From positions 1 to 33,065 of the forward strand of contig NZ_JAINVG010000085.1 in assembly GCF_020400725.1 (NCBI RefSeq): a DNA stretch of 33,065 bases, written 5' to 3'. A model generated the notes under the pieces. It was not told the DNA's origin. It saw only the letters and a program-made list of their open reading frames with translations, and ran no database searches. A program made the translations under genes and the position numbers. Origin of the DNA: Streptomyces sp. NK15101 (GTDB lineage Bacteria; Actinomycetota; Actinomycetes; Streptomycetales; Streptomycetaceae). Below, piece by piece: positions 24,363-31,735 of the stretch (position 1 is the stretch's first letter; each line of letters starts with the position of its first letter).

Positions 24363-25238
24363 TCAGGCCCGGGAGGGTGCCAACCACCGTTCTGCGCGGC
24401 GCCGCTTGTCGGAGTCTCCAGAGCCGCGGGCGTGCGCCAGCAGGCGGGCGCGCAGTGGTCCGGGCAGGCCGGCGACGTCCTGTTTCCGGCGCGGGCGGGT
24501 CTTCCAGCCCACCAGGTGCCGTACGGCCCCGGCGTCGTGCCGCTCCTCGGCCCGTGGGTCGGCCAGCCCGGCGAGCAGGTCGGCGATCGGCACCCTGCCG
24601 AGCAGCGCGCCGGGCACGCCCTCGTGGACGGGGTAGCCGGAGCAGCGCCCGCTGCCGGAGCCGTGCCAGGCGAGCAGGGCCAGCACCCGTTCCACCGGAT
24701 CGGGGAACGTGAGCCGAAGTCGGTCCGTGAGTTCCGCGAGCAATTCGGGGGAAGGGCCGCCGCCGGTGCGGGAGAGGTCGAGGATCCGGTCGGCGAACCC
24801 CTCCAGTCCGGCGGGCATCGCGACCAGCCAGTCGCGCTCCTCCTCGGCCCTTTCGTCCGCTCGCTGCCGGTCGGCCTCGAACTGCCGCGTGGGGCCGGGC
24901 ATGCCGTGTCCGTCCAGCCACGCCAGGAGCAGGCGGCCGTCGGCGAGGACGGCGTCGCTCTCCCACTGTCCCCACCTCAGTGTCGCCCCGTGGTGCAGGA
25001 CAACGACCGCAAGCCGTCCACCAGCCCGGTCGAACACCTCGAAGCGGACGTCCCCGAGACACATGCAGTGGAACCCGGGCAACGATTCCACGGCCATGGC
25101 CGTCCTGAACCGGGCCGCCTCCGCCGGATCGGAGAGGTCCACCCGGATATCTCCGTCCGTTCCGGCCCCGCTCACCGAACTCACCTGGACCACGTGCGCC
25201 CGCCGCAGCACGCTGTCCAGCGCTGTCGTCCCGTCCAT
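24363..25238 (-). CDS. conserved hypothetical soluble protein
   Basis: This 291-residue protein starts at an ATG with GGGGAGGGA about 8 bases upstream; the upstream part of the open frame is not related. Visible segments are LDSVLRRAHVVQVSSVSGAG, FHCMCLGDVRFEVFDRAGGR, LHHGATLRWGQWESDAVLAD and LLLAWLDGHGMPGPTRQFEA. A helical, charged C-terminal half follows, with RVLALLAWHGSGSGRCSGYP and a basic tail. The N-terminal part looks like a small beta-rich domain that may sense a ligand; the rest is helical repeat-like. I do not recognise the family. No neighbour gives a functional hint. Confidence 0.7.
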   Translation of the reverse strand: MDGTTALDSVLRRAHVVQVSSVSGAGTDGDIRVDLSDPAEAARFRTAMAVESLPGFHCMCLGDVRFEVFDRAGGRLAVVVLHHGATLRWGQWESDAVLADGRLLLAWLDGHGMPGPTRQFEADRQRADERAEEERDWLVAMPAGLEGFADRILDLSRTGGGPSPELLAELTDRLRLTFPDPVERVLALLAWHGSGSGRCSGYPVHEGVPGALLGRVPIADLLAGLADPRAEERHDAGAVRHLVGWKTRPRRKQDVAGLPGPLRARLLAHARGSGDSDKRRRAERWLAPSRA

Positions 25239-25383
25239 GAACCGATCCCTCCCCGCCCGAGCCGCAGGTCCACGGCCCGCCCGATTGCACCCCAGCTCCC
25301 GACCAGCCTGCAACCCGGTTCCCTCGCGCCCGCGTTCCACTCGCACACCGGCAGGCGGATCCTCTCCGCATCCCACTGGCCAG

Positions 25384-25563
25384 GGGCCGGACGCGACCGT
25401 GACGCCTGGAAGGCCGGACACGATCGGGACCCGGTCCTCCAGCAGTCCGACCCTGGCCCCGCCACGCTTCTCCTCCAGCCGGGAGGACATCCCCGCCGGC
25501 ACGTCACGGAGCCGGTCGGCCGACCGCAGCCGGCCGACCAACCGCGCCGGGAGCACCTGGAGG
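25384..25563 (-). pseudogene. coding-like fragment truncated at the IS5 relic
   Basis: On the minus strand about 60 codons show the G/C third-position bias of real genes and read LPARLVGRLRSADRLRDVPA, then MSSRLEEKRGGARVGLLEDR and VPIVSGLPGVTVASGPW. The bias then fades. The fragment begins exactly where the IS5-type end starts, so its 5' part was probably lost when the IS arrived. The family is not recognised. The rest of 25239-25564 has no supportable gene. Confidence 0.35.
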
Positions 25564-25564
25564 T

Positions 25565-25626
25565 TGTCTGGTAATTGATCTTGTAGCTGGTCGCGGTGAG
25601 CTGACGGATGCGGTGTGGGAGCAAAT
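25565..25626 (+). mobile_element. 5'-end relic of an IS5-family element
   Basis: These 62 bases match the transposase end of the complete IS5 element at 29040-28979 at about four of five positions, in the opposite orientation. They include TGTCTGGTAATTGATCT at the tip and then codons for RGELTDAVWEQI, the usual transposase N-terminus. The relic stops abruptly at the 3' end of the ABM gene. It is therefore a second, truncated copy with its end pointing outward. Confidence 0.8.
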
Positions 25627-25628
25627 TT

Positions 25629-26240
25629 CTAGCGCGCCGCTCGCACCAGTCCGCGGAATGGCCGGAACCATGGGCCGTCACCGCCGGGCTCGTTCTGGAA
25701 CCCAGCAAGGACGAGGAGCTGCCGTCCGGCCTCGCCGATGTAGAAATGCTCCGCCCCTGCGACCGAGGACGCCGGGGCGGCGGGGGCACGCCCGGTCAAC
25801 TCGTCGGCGAGCAATCGGGCCATCCCGTAGTCCTTGGTGTCGTGCCACGTTGCGGTGAAGTAGCGGGCGGCTCCGTCGTGCCGCCGCGCGAAGTGGTACG
25901 GCACGTAACGGCCTGGCGGATCGGCCGAGTACAGCGCCTGGACGGCACTGCCAAGAGACTGCTGGTTGCGGGGGTCGGCGGTGAAGGCCCGGTGCGCTTC
26001 GGGACTCGTCCATTGGGCGAAGTTGAGGATGGTCCGGCCGTCGGACCCTGCCATACAGTGCCGCGCGAGATACGCCGCTGGCAGCCGGGCCTTCTCCCAG
26101 GCGTCCATGACGCCGGACATGACCCTCTGCTGTTGTTCGGGCCCCTCGGTGTGCCATAGGGACGCAAGGACGAGGCCCGCGTCCGGACGGGCGGGGTCGG
26201 GCAGTGCGACCGGCCGGAGGCCGGCAACGATGGCGGTCAT
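25629..26240 (-). CDS. two-domain ABM (antibiotic biosynthesis monooxygenase-like) protein
   Basis: This 203-residue protein has two tandem ABM/ferredoxin-like domains. The first (about 20-105) contains VLASLWHTEGPEQQQRVMSG and TILNFAQWTSPEAHRAFTAD; the second (about 115-195) contains PYHFARRHDGAARYFTATWH and GAEHFYIGEAGRQLLVLAGF. Such proteins are small oxygenases or heme/quinone-modifying enzymes. The ATG at 26240 matches the family start and is very close to a MerR-type promoter dyad, giving a short leader. The upstream neighbour is the 3' end of an IS5 element, so the divergent regulator expected with such a promoter is missing. The stop is 3 bases from an IS5 relic, so the natural C-terminus may have been altered. 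Confidence 0.72.
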   Translation of the reverse strand: MTAIVAGLRPVALPDPARPDAGLVLASLWHTEGPEQQQRVMSGVMDAWEKARLPAAYLARHCMAGSDGRTILNFAQWTSPEAHRAFTADPRNQQSLGSAVQALYSADPPGRYVPYHFARRHDGAARYFTATWHDTKDYGMARLLADELTGRAPAAPASSVAGAEHFYIGEAGRQLLVLAGFQNEPGGDGPWFRPFRGLVRAAR

Positions 26241-26254
26241 GGCGCCAGCCTCTA

Positions 26255-26277
26255 ACTTCAACCGCGATTGAGGTCAA
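26255..26277 (-). promoter_or_regulatory. MerR-type operator/promoter of the ABM gene
   Basis: On the minus strand TTGACC is followed by a dyad, ACCTCAA-tcgcgg-TTGAAGT (one mismatch between arms), and then TAGAGG just before the ABM start. A -35 box overlapping a CTCAA/TTGAG dyad is the hallmark of MerR/SoxR-family promoters. The stop codon of the IS5 transposase lies inside this dyad, which marks the IS-host junction. The exact -35/-10 spacing (17-19) is uncertain. Confidence 0.6.
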
Positions 26278-26603
26278 GTTCCGTGATCGACCAAGGCCGA
26301 CGCCCCGGGCACGAAGAAGCGCCCCAAGGTCCTTGGCCGGGTCCGCGGAGCCAGAGGATGAGTGCGGCGAGGTGAATTCCCGCCGCGTAGCGGGCGGCGG
26401 GTTCGTCGAAGCGGGTGGCGATCGCGCGGAACTGCTTGAGGCGGCCGAAGCGGCGTTCGACCACGTTGCGGGCCTTGTAGAGCTCGGGATCGAAGGCCGG
26501 CGGCCTGTCGCCCGCCTTCCCTCGCCGCAGGCGGTTGGCCTTCTGGCCGGCACGTTCCGGGATCACGGCCTGGATACCCCGCCTGCGCAGGACCTGGCGG
26601 ATA
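26258..26603 (-). pseudogene. IS5-family transposase, C-terminal part
   Basis: This is the 3' segment of a transposase split by the IS630-type insertion. It reads IRQVLRRRGIQAVIPERAGQ, DPELYKARNVVERRFGRLKQ and FRAIATRFDEPAARYAAG. The N-V-V-E-R-x-F-G-R-L-K block with the final catalytic Glu is the IS5 DDE signature. Joining it to the 5' segment across one TA gives a continuous 320-residue frame. The last ten codons run through host DNA into the ABM promoter, so the element's 3' end appears truncated. Confidence 0.9.
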
Positions 26604-26650
26604 CTGAAGTTGATTGGGTGATGTCGGGCCCGTTCGCCTAACGGTGGCCG
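26604..26650 (+). repeat. left terminal inverted repeat of the IS630-type element
   Basis: The 47 bases reading inward match the right repeat with six differences and no gaps. They are directly preceded by TA. Confidence 0.88.
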
Positions 26651-26669
26651 GTTCGGCCCGATCGCACCG

Positions 26670-27209
26670 TTACGCGGGATATGTGCAGGGTGAGGCGACG
26701 AGGGCCAGGTGGTATCGGGTGTAGGTCTCGAAGACCTCGGCGACCTTGAAGCCGAGCCGGGTCAGCACGGCGCCACTCTTTCCATTTCCGTGGGTGACGC
26801 CCGCGAACACGTCGGTGGCGCCCAACACAGTGGCTCCGTACTCGATCAGCGCACGGCAGGCTGCAGTCGCGTACCCATGGCCCGTTGCCTCGCGGTCGAG
26901 CCAGTATCCGAAGCCGTACTTGGGTGGGTTGACGGCCACAAGGTCGACGCGGCCGATGAGGGCGCTGTGAAGGAGGACGCCGCAGCGGAGGGACGGGCTG
27001 GGGTCGTTGAGCAGCTCGGCATGTGCCGTCTTGCAGTCCGATGCGGCCGGCGCCTGGTAGTCGCCGTGCTGGGTGAGGTGTTCGCGATTTCGATCGATGA
27101 GCGCGTAATATTCATCGGCTTGCTCAGCAGTGAGTGCACACAACGTCAATCCGGAGACGTCGGTTTTGAGTTCGGGAAAGACGTGCTTGTCGTGAAGACT
27201 ACCGGCCAT
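26670..27209 (-). CDS. GNAT N-acetyltransferase carried by the IS630-type element
   Basis: This 179-residue protein has the GNAT fold of the RimJ/RimL type, transferring acetyl from acetyl-CoA to an amine. The acetyl-CoA-binding block is FGYWLDREATGHGYATAACR (the R/Q-x-x-G-x-G/A motif). It is followed by the helix RALIEYGATVLGATDVFAGV and the N-G-K-S-G-A-V-L-T-R-L-G-F-K-V segment that closes the domain. Third codon positions are far less G/C-rich than in neighbouring genes, pointing to transfer from outside. It lies between the transposase and the left terminal repeat, 72 bases downstream of the transposase on the same strand. The target (drug, peptide or protein) is unknown. Confidence 0.88.
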   Translation of the reverse strand: MAGSLHDKHVFPELKTDVSGLTLCALTAEQADEYYALIDRNREHLTQHGDYQAPAASDCKTAHAELLNDPSPSLRCGVLLHSALIGRVDLVAVNPPKYGFGYWLDREATGHGYATAACRALIEYGATVLGATDVFAGVTHGNGKSGAVLTRLGFKVAEVFETYTRYHLALVASPCTYPA

Positions 27210-27281
27210 GTCGGATGACCCTACGACGGGGGCTGGGCCCCTGCCATGGCTTTTTGGTGGCGTGCAGCGACTGAGCGTCGG

Positions 27282-28333
27282 TCAGCCGTCCATGATCAGG
27301 CCGGTGCCGGTGCGACAGCCGTCGACCAGGTCCGGGCGGTACTGGATCTGCTTGAGTCTGCGCTTCACAGCTCGGGTGATCTGGCCCAGGTCGGCGGCGG
27401 CGAGGTTGCCAATGTCGCGCTTGACCAGCGACCAAATGCCCTCCCGCGGGTTGAGATCCGGCGCGTAGGAGGGCAGCTGGAATACAGTGAGCCAGTCGGC
27501 GTTGGCTGCGATGAACTCCCGCAGCGGGGCGCTCAGGTGGATGCGGACGTTGTCCCATACCAGCACGATCGGGCCGCCAAGCTGGATACGGGCCCGGATG
27601 AGCAGGTCACGGAAGTCACGCCATCCGAACCCCTTCGGCTGGTCCTTGCGTCCGCTGTACTCGCGGACCGCGTAGAACATCCGAGAACGCTCGCCCGGCT
27701 TGTAGCGGGTCATGCCCGCCATTGACACCCGTCCCGAGCCCAGGCCCCGCACCCGCACCACTGGCGTGCAGCCGATCCGGCCCCAGGTCCTGGCACGCGC
27801 TGGCGTCATCGACTGCCCGGCCTCGTCCTCGAAGAGGATTCAGCCGCCGCACGCCGCCGCGGTGCTCTTACCCGCGGCCAGACCTCCTTCTTCCACAGTT
27901 CCACCGCCTCCTCGTCACACTCGATGGCCCGCCGGGCGGGCTGCTGCCACGACCACCCGTGCCGCTTCAGCAGCCGCCAGGTGCCCTCCACTGTGTACGA
28001 GACGTGGAACAGCCGGCCGATCAGCGTCTTCACCCGTGCCGGCGTCCATCGCCGGTCTGCCCAGCCGTGGGCGAGTGGTCCACGCTCCGGCCTGTCCATC
28101 TGCTCCGGACCGAGTCTCGGGCGGCCAGGCGAGCCCTTCGACAGGACCCCGACATCTCCGCGTTCGCGCCAGGCGCGGCGCCACCGCTCCACCGACCGCT
28201 CGCTCACCCGCAGCGCGGCCGCGATCTCCCTGTTCTTCTCCCTGTGCCCGAAGCGTTCCACGGCCTCCAGCCGGATCCGCTCCCGCGTAGCCCTCCCGGC
28301 GTCGGTCAGCCCGCCGCCCTGCGCGTATCTCAC
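27282..28333 (-). pseudogene. IS630-family transposase, frameshifted
   Basis: The N-terminal half (28333 to about 27840) carries the helix-turn-helix domains: REKNREIAAALRVSERSVER, then DRRWTPARVKTLIGRLFHVS and YTVEGTWRLLKRHGWSWQQP. The C-terminal half is in another frame and has the DDE core: FEDEAGQS (first Asp, just after a TGA), GPIVLVWDNVRIHL (second Asp) and APDLNPREGIWSLVKRDIGN (Glu). Near 27838 a one-base loss plus a Trp-to-stop change separate the halves. No A-rich slippery site is seen, so this looks like damage rather than programmed frameshifting. The element would need a transposase in trans to move. Confidence 0.85.
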
Positions 28334-28356
28334 GCCCCACGACTACCGGAAGCAAC

Positions 28357-28403
28357 CGACCACCGTCAGACGAACAGGCCCGACATCACCCGATCAAGTT
28401 CAG
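28357..28403 (-). repeat. right terminal inverted repeat of the IS630-type element
   Basis: Read on the minus strand from 28403, the first 44 bases differ from the left repeat at five positions. The repeat supplies the last codons and TGA that end the split IS5 frame. Confidence 0.88.
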
Positions 28404-29022
28404 TAGCCCGGGACGAGTACGCCTTGTCCGCGATGACCGCGTCGGGCCTGCGGCGAGGGCGCCCGGCACCAGTCCGGGGCGCCCTCGGCTCGTCCATGAC
28501 CGTCTCGAAGACGGTGGAGTCGTTGACGTTGCCCGGCGTGACGACGACGGCCGGGGGCAGGCCCCGGCCGTCGCAGGCGAGGTGGACCTTGGCGGTCGGC
28601 CCGCCGCGGGACCGGCCGAGCGCCTGGCCGGCCGACGGACGTGCCGGATCTTCCAGTTCGTCCCCCGCCGCCGCCCCCTTTCTGCGGGCCCCGGCGGCAT
28701 GCTGGTGAGCCCGGCTGATCGTGGAGTCGACCGACACGGTCCACTCCACGGCTCCGACGGAGTCGTCCCGGACCTGGGCCTGTTCGAGCAAACGGGCCCG
28801 GGTGCCGTCCGCTTCCCAGCGGGCGAACCGTTCATAGGCCGTCTGCCACGGCCCGTAGCGTTCCGGCAGGTCACGCCACGGAGCACCGGTCCGCAGCCGC
28901 CACAACACCCCGTTGATCACCTGTCGGTGATCCCGCCACGGCCGCCCACGTCCGTCAACACCAGGCAGCAGGGGAACTGTCCGCTCCCACGCCGCACCCG
29001 TCAGCTCACCACGATCCACCAC
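28404..29022 (-). pseudogene. IS5-family transposase, N-terminal part
   Basis: This is the 5' segment of the split transposase, starting at a GTG. It contains DRGELTGAAWERTVPLLPGV, the DUF4096-type N-terminal domain with DHRQVINGVLWRLRTGAPWR and DLPERYGPWQTAYERFARWE. The DDE core follows: VDSTISRAHQHAAGAR (first Asp) and DAVIADKAYSS (second Asp). Beyond the TA at 28404-28405 the frame runs 12 codons into the IS630 end. Removing the inserted element and one TA gives S-S-R-A-I-R-Q-V across the junction with no frame loss, so the IS5 gene was intact before the insertion. Confidence 0.92.
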
Positions 29023-29040
29023 GAGATCAATTATCAGACA
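29023..29040 (-). repeat. right end of the IS5-type element
   Basis: Read on the minus strand, TGTCTGATAATTGATCTC abuts the transposase start and matches the relic at 25565-25582 except at two positions. The opposite end of the element is not recognisable at about 26280. Confidence 0.65.
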
Positions 29041-29183
29041 GGTCCTCGGCCCACTCGATCGCCTGTACGGGACCGCCCCCGCGCAGGAGCGTACGCGGCA
29101 AAGGCCGCAGCCCCACCGATCACCGGTGGCAGCCCCCGACCACCAGGCCGACGCGCGGGAACCGCGCGCGTCGTCGTCACCGG

Positions 29184-29197
29184 CCCGGTCGACCGGG
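29184..29197. terminator. short palindrome at the 3' end of the TetR gene
   Basis: CCCGGTCGACCGGG is a perfect 14-bp palindrome lying directly after the TetR stop codon, inside a GC-rich context. It may act as a terminator, or be a random palindrome, since it has no T-tract and no loop. The rest of 29041-29183 holds no gene that I can support. Confidence 0.35.
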
Positions 29198-29815
29198 TCA
29201 GCCGAGCTCGGGTTCGTCGTGGATGGTCAGCGCTCCGGCGAGGTCGAGATCGGCGACAGTGCCGTGCGCCCCGGCGCGGACGAGCAGCACCGCGCCGAGC
29301 GCGGTGCTCCAGAACGTCCTGACCTCCACGTCGAGCGGTCGGCGGGCCCTCCAGTCGCGCCCCTCGATGAGTCGGCTCACGAAGCGCTCGGACTGCCGGA
29401 ACAGCAATTGGAGGTGCTGGTCGACCACGGGGGCGAGCTCGGGCTTGGAGATCGCGGCGGCGAGTGCTCGCGCGACCGACGGGAGCGAGGGCATGGCCAG
29501 TACGGCGCGGGCGATGTTGCGCCGGAATGCAGCCGCATCGGGGGCTTGGCGACCGATGCGCTCGATCCGCCGGGCGTCGTGCAGCAAGCCCAGAAAGGCG
29601 GCGTGCACGAGCAGCGAGTCCTTGGATCCGAAGTGGTAGGTGACCTGGTTGGGGAAGACGCCCGCCGCGCTCGCGATCTCCGCGACGCTCACCTCGGCAC
29701 CGGGGCGCTCCTTGCAGAGCCGTGCGGTCGCCTCGATCAGCCGTCGCCTCGTCGCGCGACCGCGGTCGCGCGACCGGGCCGGCGTCGACCGGGCTTCGGC
29801 TCGCTTCTTCTCCAC
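29198..29815 (-). CDS. TetR-family transcriptional regulator
   Basis: This 205-residue repressor has an N-terminal helix-turn-helix at about 22-68, with RRRLIEATARLCKERPGAEV, SVAEIASAAGVFPNQVTYHF and GSKDSLLVHAAFLG. A helical ligand/dimer domain follows. The start is a GTG close to an operator with two perfect 15-bp sites, which would allow it to repress itself and the divergent ketosynthase. TetR proteins next to fatty-acid or polyketide enzymes often sense acyl-CoA or a drug; the ligand is not known here. Confidence 0.92.
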   Translation of the reverse strand: MEKKRAEARSTPARSRDRGRATRRRLIEATARLCKERPGAEVSVAEIASAAGVFPNQVTYHFGSKDSLLVHAAFLGLLHDARRIERIGRQAPDAAAFRRNIARAVLAMPSLPSVARALAAAISKPELAPVVDQHLQLLFRQSERFVSRLIEGRDWRARRPLDVEVRTFWSTALGAVLLVRAGAHGTVADLDLAGALTIHDEPELG

Positions 29816-29822
29816 ACCCGAA

Positions 29823-29867
29823 TTGTATGTGATACAACATGGCCCTGTTCACTTGTATCACATACAA
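29823..29867. promoter_or_regulatory. double TetR operator between divergent genes
   Basis: TTGTATGTGATACAA (29823-29837) and TTGTATCACATACAA (29853-29867) each have perfect 6-bp arms, TTGTAT and ATACAA, and are reverse complements of each other. Their centres are 30 bases apart, which puts them on nearly the same face of the helix. They lie between the TetR start and the ketosynthase start and are much more A/T-rich than the surroundings. They are the obvious operators of this TetR protein. Confidence 0.88.
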
Positions 29868-29881
29868 GAAAGGTGAAGGGC

Positions 29882-31144
29882 ATGCACGGGACTGAAGTCG
29901 TCGTGACCGGACTCGGCGCGATCACGCCACTCGGTGGAGACGTGGAGTCCACCTGGAAAGCCCTGCTCGCCGGCGAGTCCGGCATCCGCGGCGGCGTCCT
30001 GCGAGGCCACGAGGACACCGGCCTTCCCGACGTCGTCGCGGGGACGATGGCGACCGACCCCGCAGAGTCGCTGCTGCCGGCGCAGGCCAGGCGGCTCGAC
30101 CGCTCGCAGCAGGCGGCCCTCACCGCGGCGGCCGAGGCCTGGGCCGATGCCGGCGCCCCGGAGGTGGACCCGGACCGGCTCGCGTCAGCGATCGGCACGG
30201 GCATCGGTGGCGTACGCACCCTGCTGGAGCAGGACGACGTACTGGAGGAGGCCGGGACGCGCCGCGTCTCGCCACGCACGGTCCCGATGCTCATGCCCAA
30301 TGCGGCGGCGGCGCTGATCAGCATCGAATACGGCGCACGGGCGGGCGTCTACACGCCCGTCTCGGCATGCTCTTCCGGCGCCGAGGCGATCGCCCTGGGA
30401 GCCAGGCTCATCCGTGCCGGCGAGGCGGACGTGGTCATCGCGGGAGGGACCGAGGCCGCGATCGCCCCGATCACCGTCGCCGGCTTCGCCCAGGCGCAGG
30501 CACTGTCCCGGTACACCGCCGAACCCGCGTCGGCGTCCCGGCCGTTCGCCGCGGACCGCAGCGGTTTCGTCCTCGGCGAAGGCGCCGCTGTCGTGGTGCT
30601 CGAAAGCGCCGAGCACGCCGACGCCCGAGGCGCGCGCGTCCACGCGGTGCTCGCGGGCGCCGGCATCGCCGCCGACGCCCACCACATCACAGCCCCCGCC
30701 GCCGACGGCTCCGGTCAGATATCGGCCATGCGGAAGGCCCTCGCGCAAGCCGGCCTGGCTCCCGAGCGGATCAGCCACGTCAACGCCCACGCCACCGGAA
30801 CTCCGGTCGGCGACGTCGCGGAGGCGCACGCGATCGGAAAGGTCTTCGGCCGCGCCACCGTGACAGCTCCCAAGGCGGCGCTCGGTCATCTCTTCGGGGC
30901 GGCCGGCGCGATCGAGGCGCTCATCGCCGTCCTCAGCGTGGAGCACGGCGTCATCCCGCCGACCCGCAACCTCGCCGCGGCCGGCATCGGGCCCGACATC
31001 GACCTCGATGTCGTCACAGAACGACGAGACGCCCCCCAGGAGGCCGTGCTCAGCAACTCCTTCGGCTTCGGTGGGCAGAACGTCTCACTCGTCTTCACCG
31101 GCGCACGGCACCGTGCGTCCCGTACGGTCTCGACCACGCCGTGA
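29882..31144 (+). CDS. FabF-like 3-oxoacyl-ACP synthase (KAS II type)
   Basis: This 420-residue condensing enzyme has the full thiolase-fold triad: C163 in PVSACSSGAEAIALGA, H303 in NAHATGTPVGD and H336 in KAALGHLFGAAGAIEALI, with the conserved K331. Length, the ending NSFGFGGQNVSLVF and absence of other domains match stand-alone KAS II enzymes rather than modular polyketide synthases. It extends acyl chains on acyl carrier protein with malonyl-ACP. No ACP, malonyltransferase or reductase gene is nearby, so it is not the housekeeping fab operon. A TetR repressor and double operator control it. It could adjust fatty-acid length or act as a drug-insensitive spare enzyme; that is speculation. 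Confidence 0.92.
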   Translation: MHGTEVVVTGLGAITPLGGDVESTWKALLAGESGIRGGVLRGHEDTGLPDVVAGTMATDPAESLLPAQARRLDRSQQAALTAAAEAWADAGAPEVDPDRLASAIGTGIGGVRTLLEQDDVLEEAGTRRVSPRTVPMLMPNAAAALISIEYGARAGVYTPVSACSSGAEAIALGARLIRAGEADVVIAGGTEAAIAPITVAGFAQAQALSRYTAEPASASRPFAADRSGFVLGEGAAVVVLESAEHADARGARVHAVLAGAGIAADAHHITAPAADGSGQISAMRKALAQAGLAPERISHVNAHATGTPVGDVAEAHAIGKVFGRATVTAPKAALGHLFGAAGAIEALIAVLSVEHGVIPPTRNLAAAGIGPDIDLDVVTERRDAPQEAVLSNSFGFGGQNVSLVFTGARHRASRTVSTTP

Positions 31145-31735
31145 CCGGGGCGAACGCACCGTCAGCCGAGTGCGACACCGGTCGACGTCGTCACACGCAT
31201 CGAGGAGATGCGACGTGCCCATAAGTGATCGGCCACTGGCCCACCGACGATCGGGCGGCCGTCCTGCGGCGAGGGCGGGCCGGTGTCCTGCGAAGGCCTC
31301 GGTGCACCCGGGCTCGCCGAAGCTCCGTGGCCGACAGGGTCCTTGCGTGCCGGGACCCGGGCGGGGGCACGGCCGGGTGCGGCGGATCGGGTGGATGGCG
31401 GCGTGGTCGAGTGCGTCCGGGTCCTCGTACGCCGGACGGCGTCGTTAATCGGTCGTACTGAACGACGGGCCGCTGAACCCGGCGTGTCCGTCAGCAGGAC
31501 GGCAGCCGCCGCGGCGCTGGAGAGGGACGGGCGGAGGCTCGCGCCGGAGCGGTCCGGCGTCGGGCCTGACCTGCTGAACAATCATTCGATCACCGGTATG
31601 CGTGGGCGCCTGTCCGGATAGCGACCGTGAGGATGTGATCGCTCTGTGTGTCAGGCACACTCCGAAGCGCAAGCGAGGTGGCGATCAGAAGGTAGATCAC
31701 GCCTCAACTCTTCGAATCGAAAGTGAGTACCCGTC
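31145..31735. other. 591 bases without a supportable gene
   Basis: Open frames here are Arg-rich and lack ribosome sites. The only structure noted is a weak dyad, CGTCGTT (31439-31445) and AACGACG (31460-31466). The region just before 31736 is less G/C-rich and probably holds the promoter of the secreted inhibitor gene. Confidence 0.5.

Larger units (their letters stand above)
26604..28403. mobile_element. IS630-type element with GNAT passenger gene
   Basis: The element is 1,800 bp and flanked by a duplicated TA (26602-26603 and 28404-28405), the target rule of IS630/Tc1-mariner elements. Its terminal inverted repeats match at 41 of 47 positions. The left one begins CTGAAGTTGATTGGGTGATG and the right one, read inward, begins CTGAACTTGATCGGGTGATG. 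Inside lie a frameshifted IS630 transposase and a GNAT acetyltransferase on the same strand. An ordinary IS630 of this kind is about 1.1-1.2 kb, so the passenger accounts for the extra length. It has landed inside an IS5 transposase gene. Confidence 0.88.

Noticed and set aside
27806..28333. Programmed frameshifting in the IS630 transposase
   Set aside because: No slippery A-rich or similar motif lies at the junction, and a TGA plus apparent base loss explains the split better.
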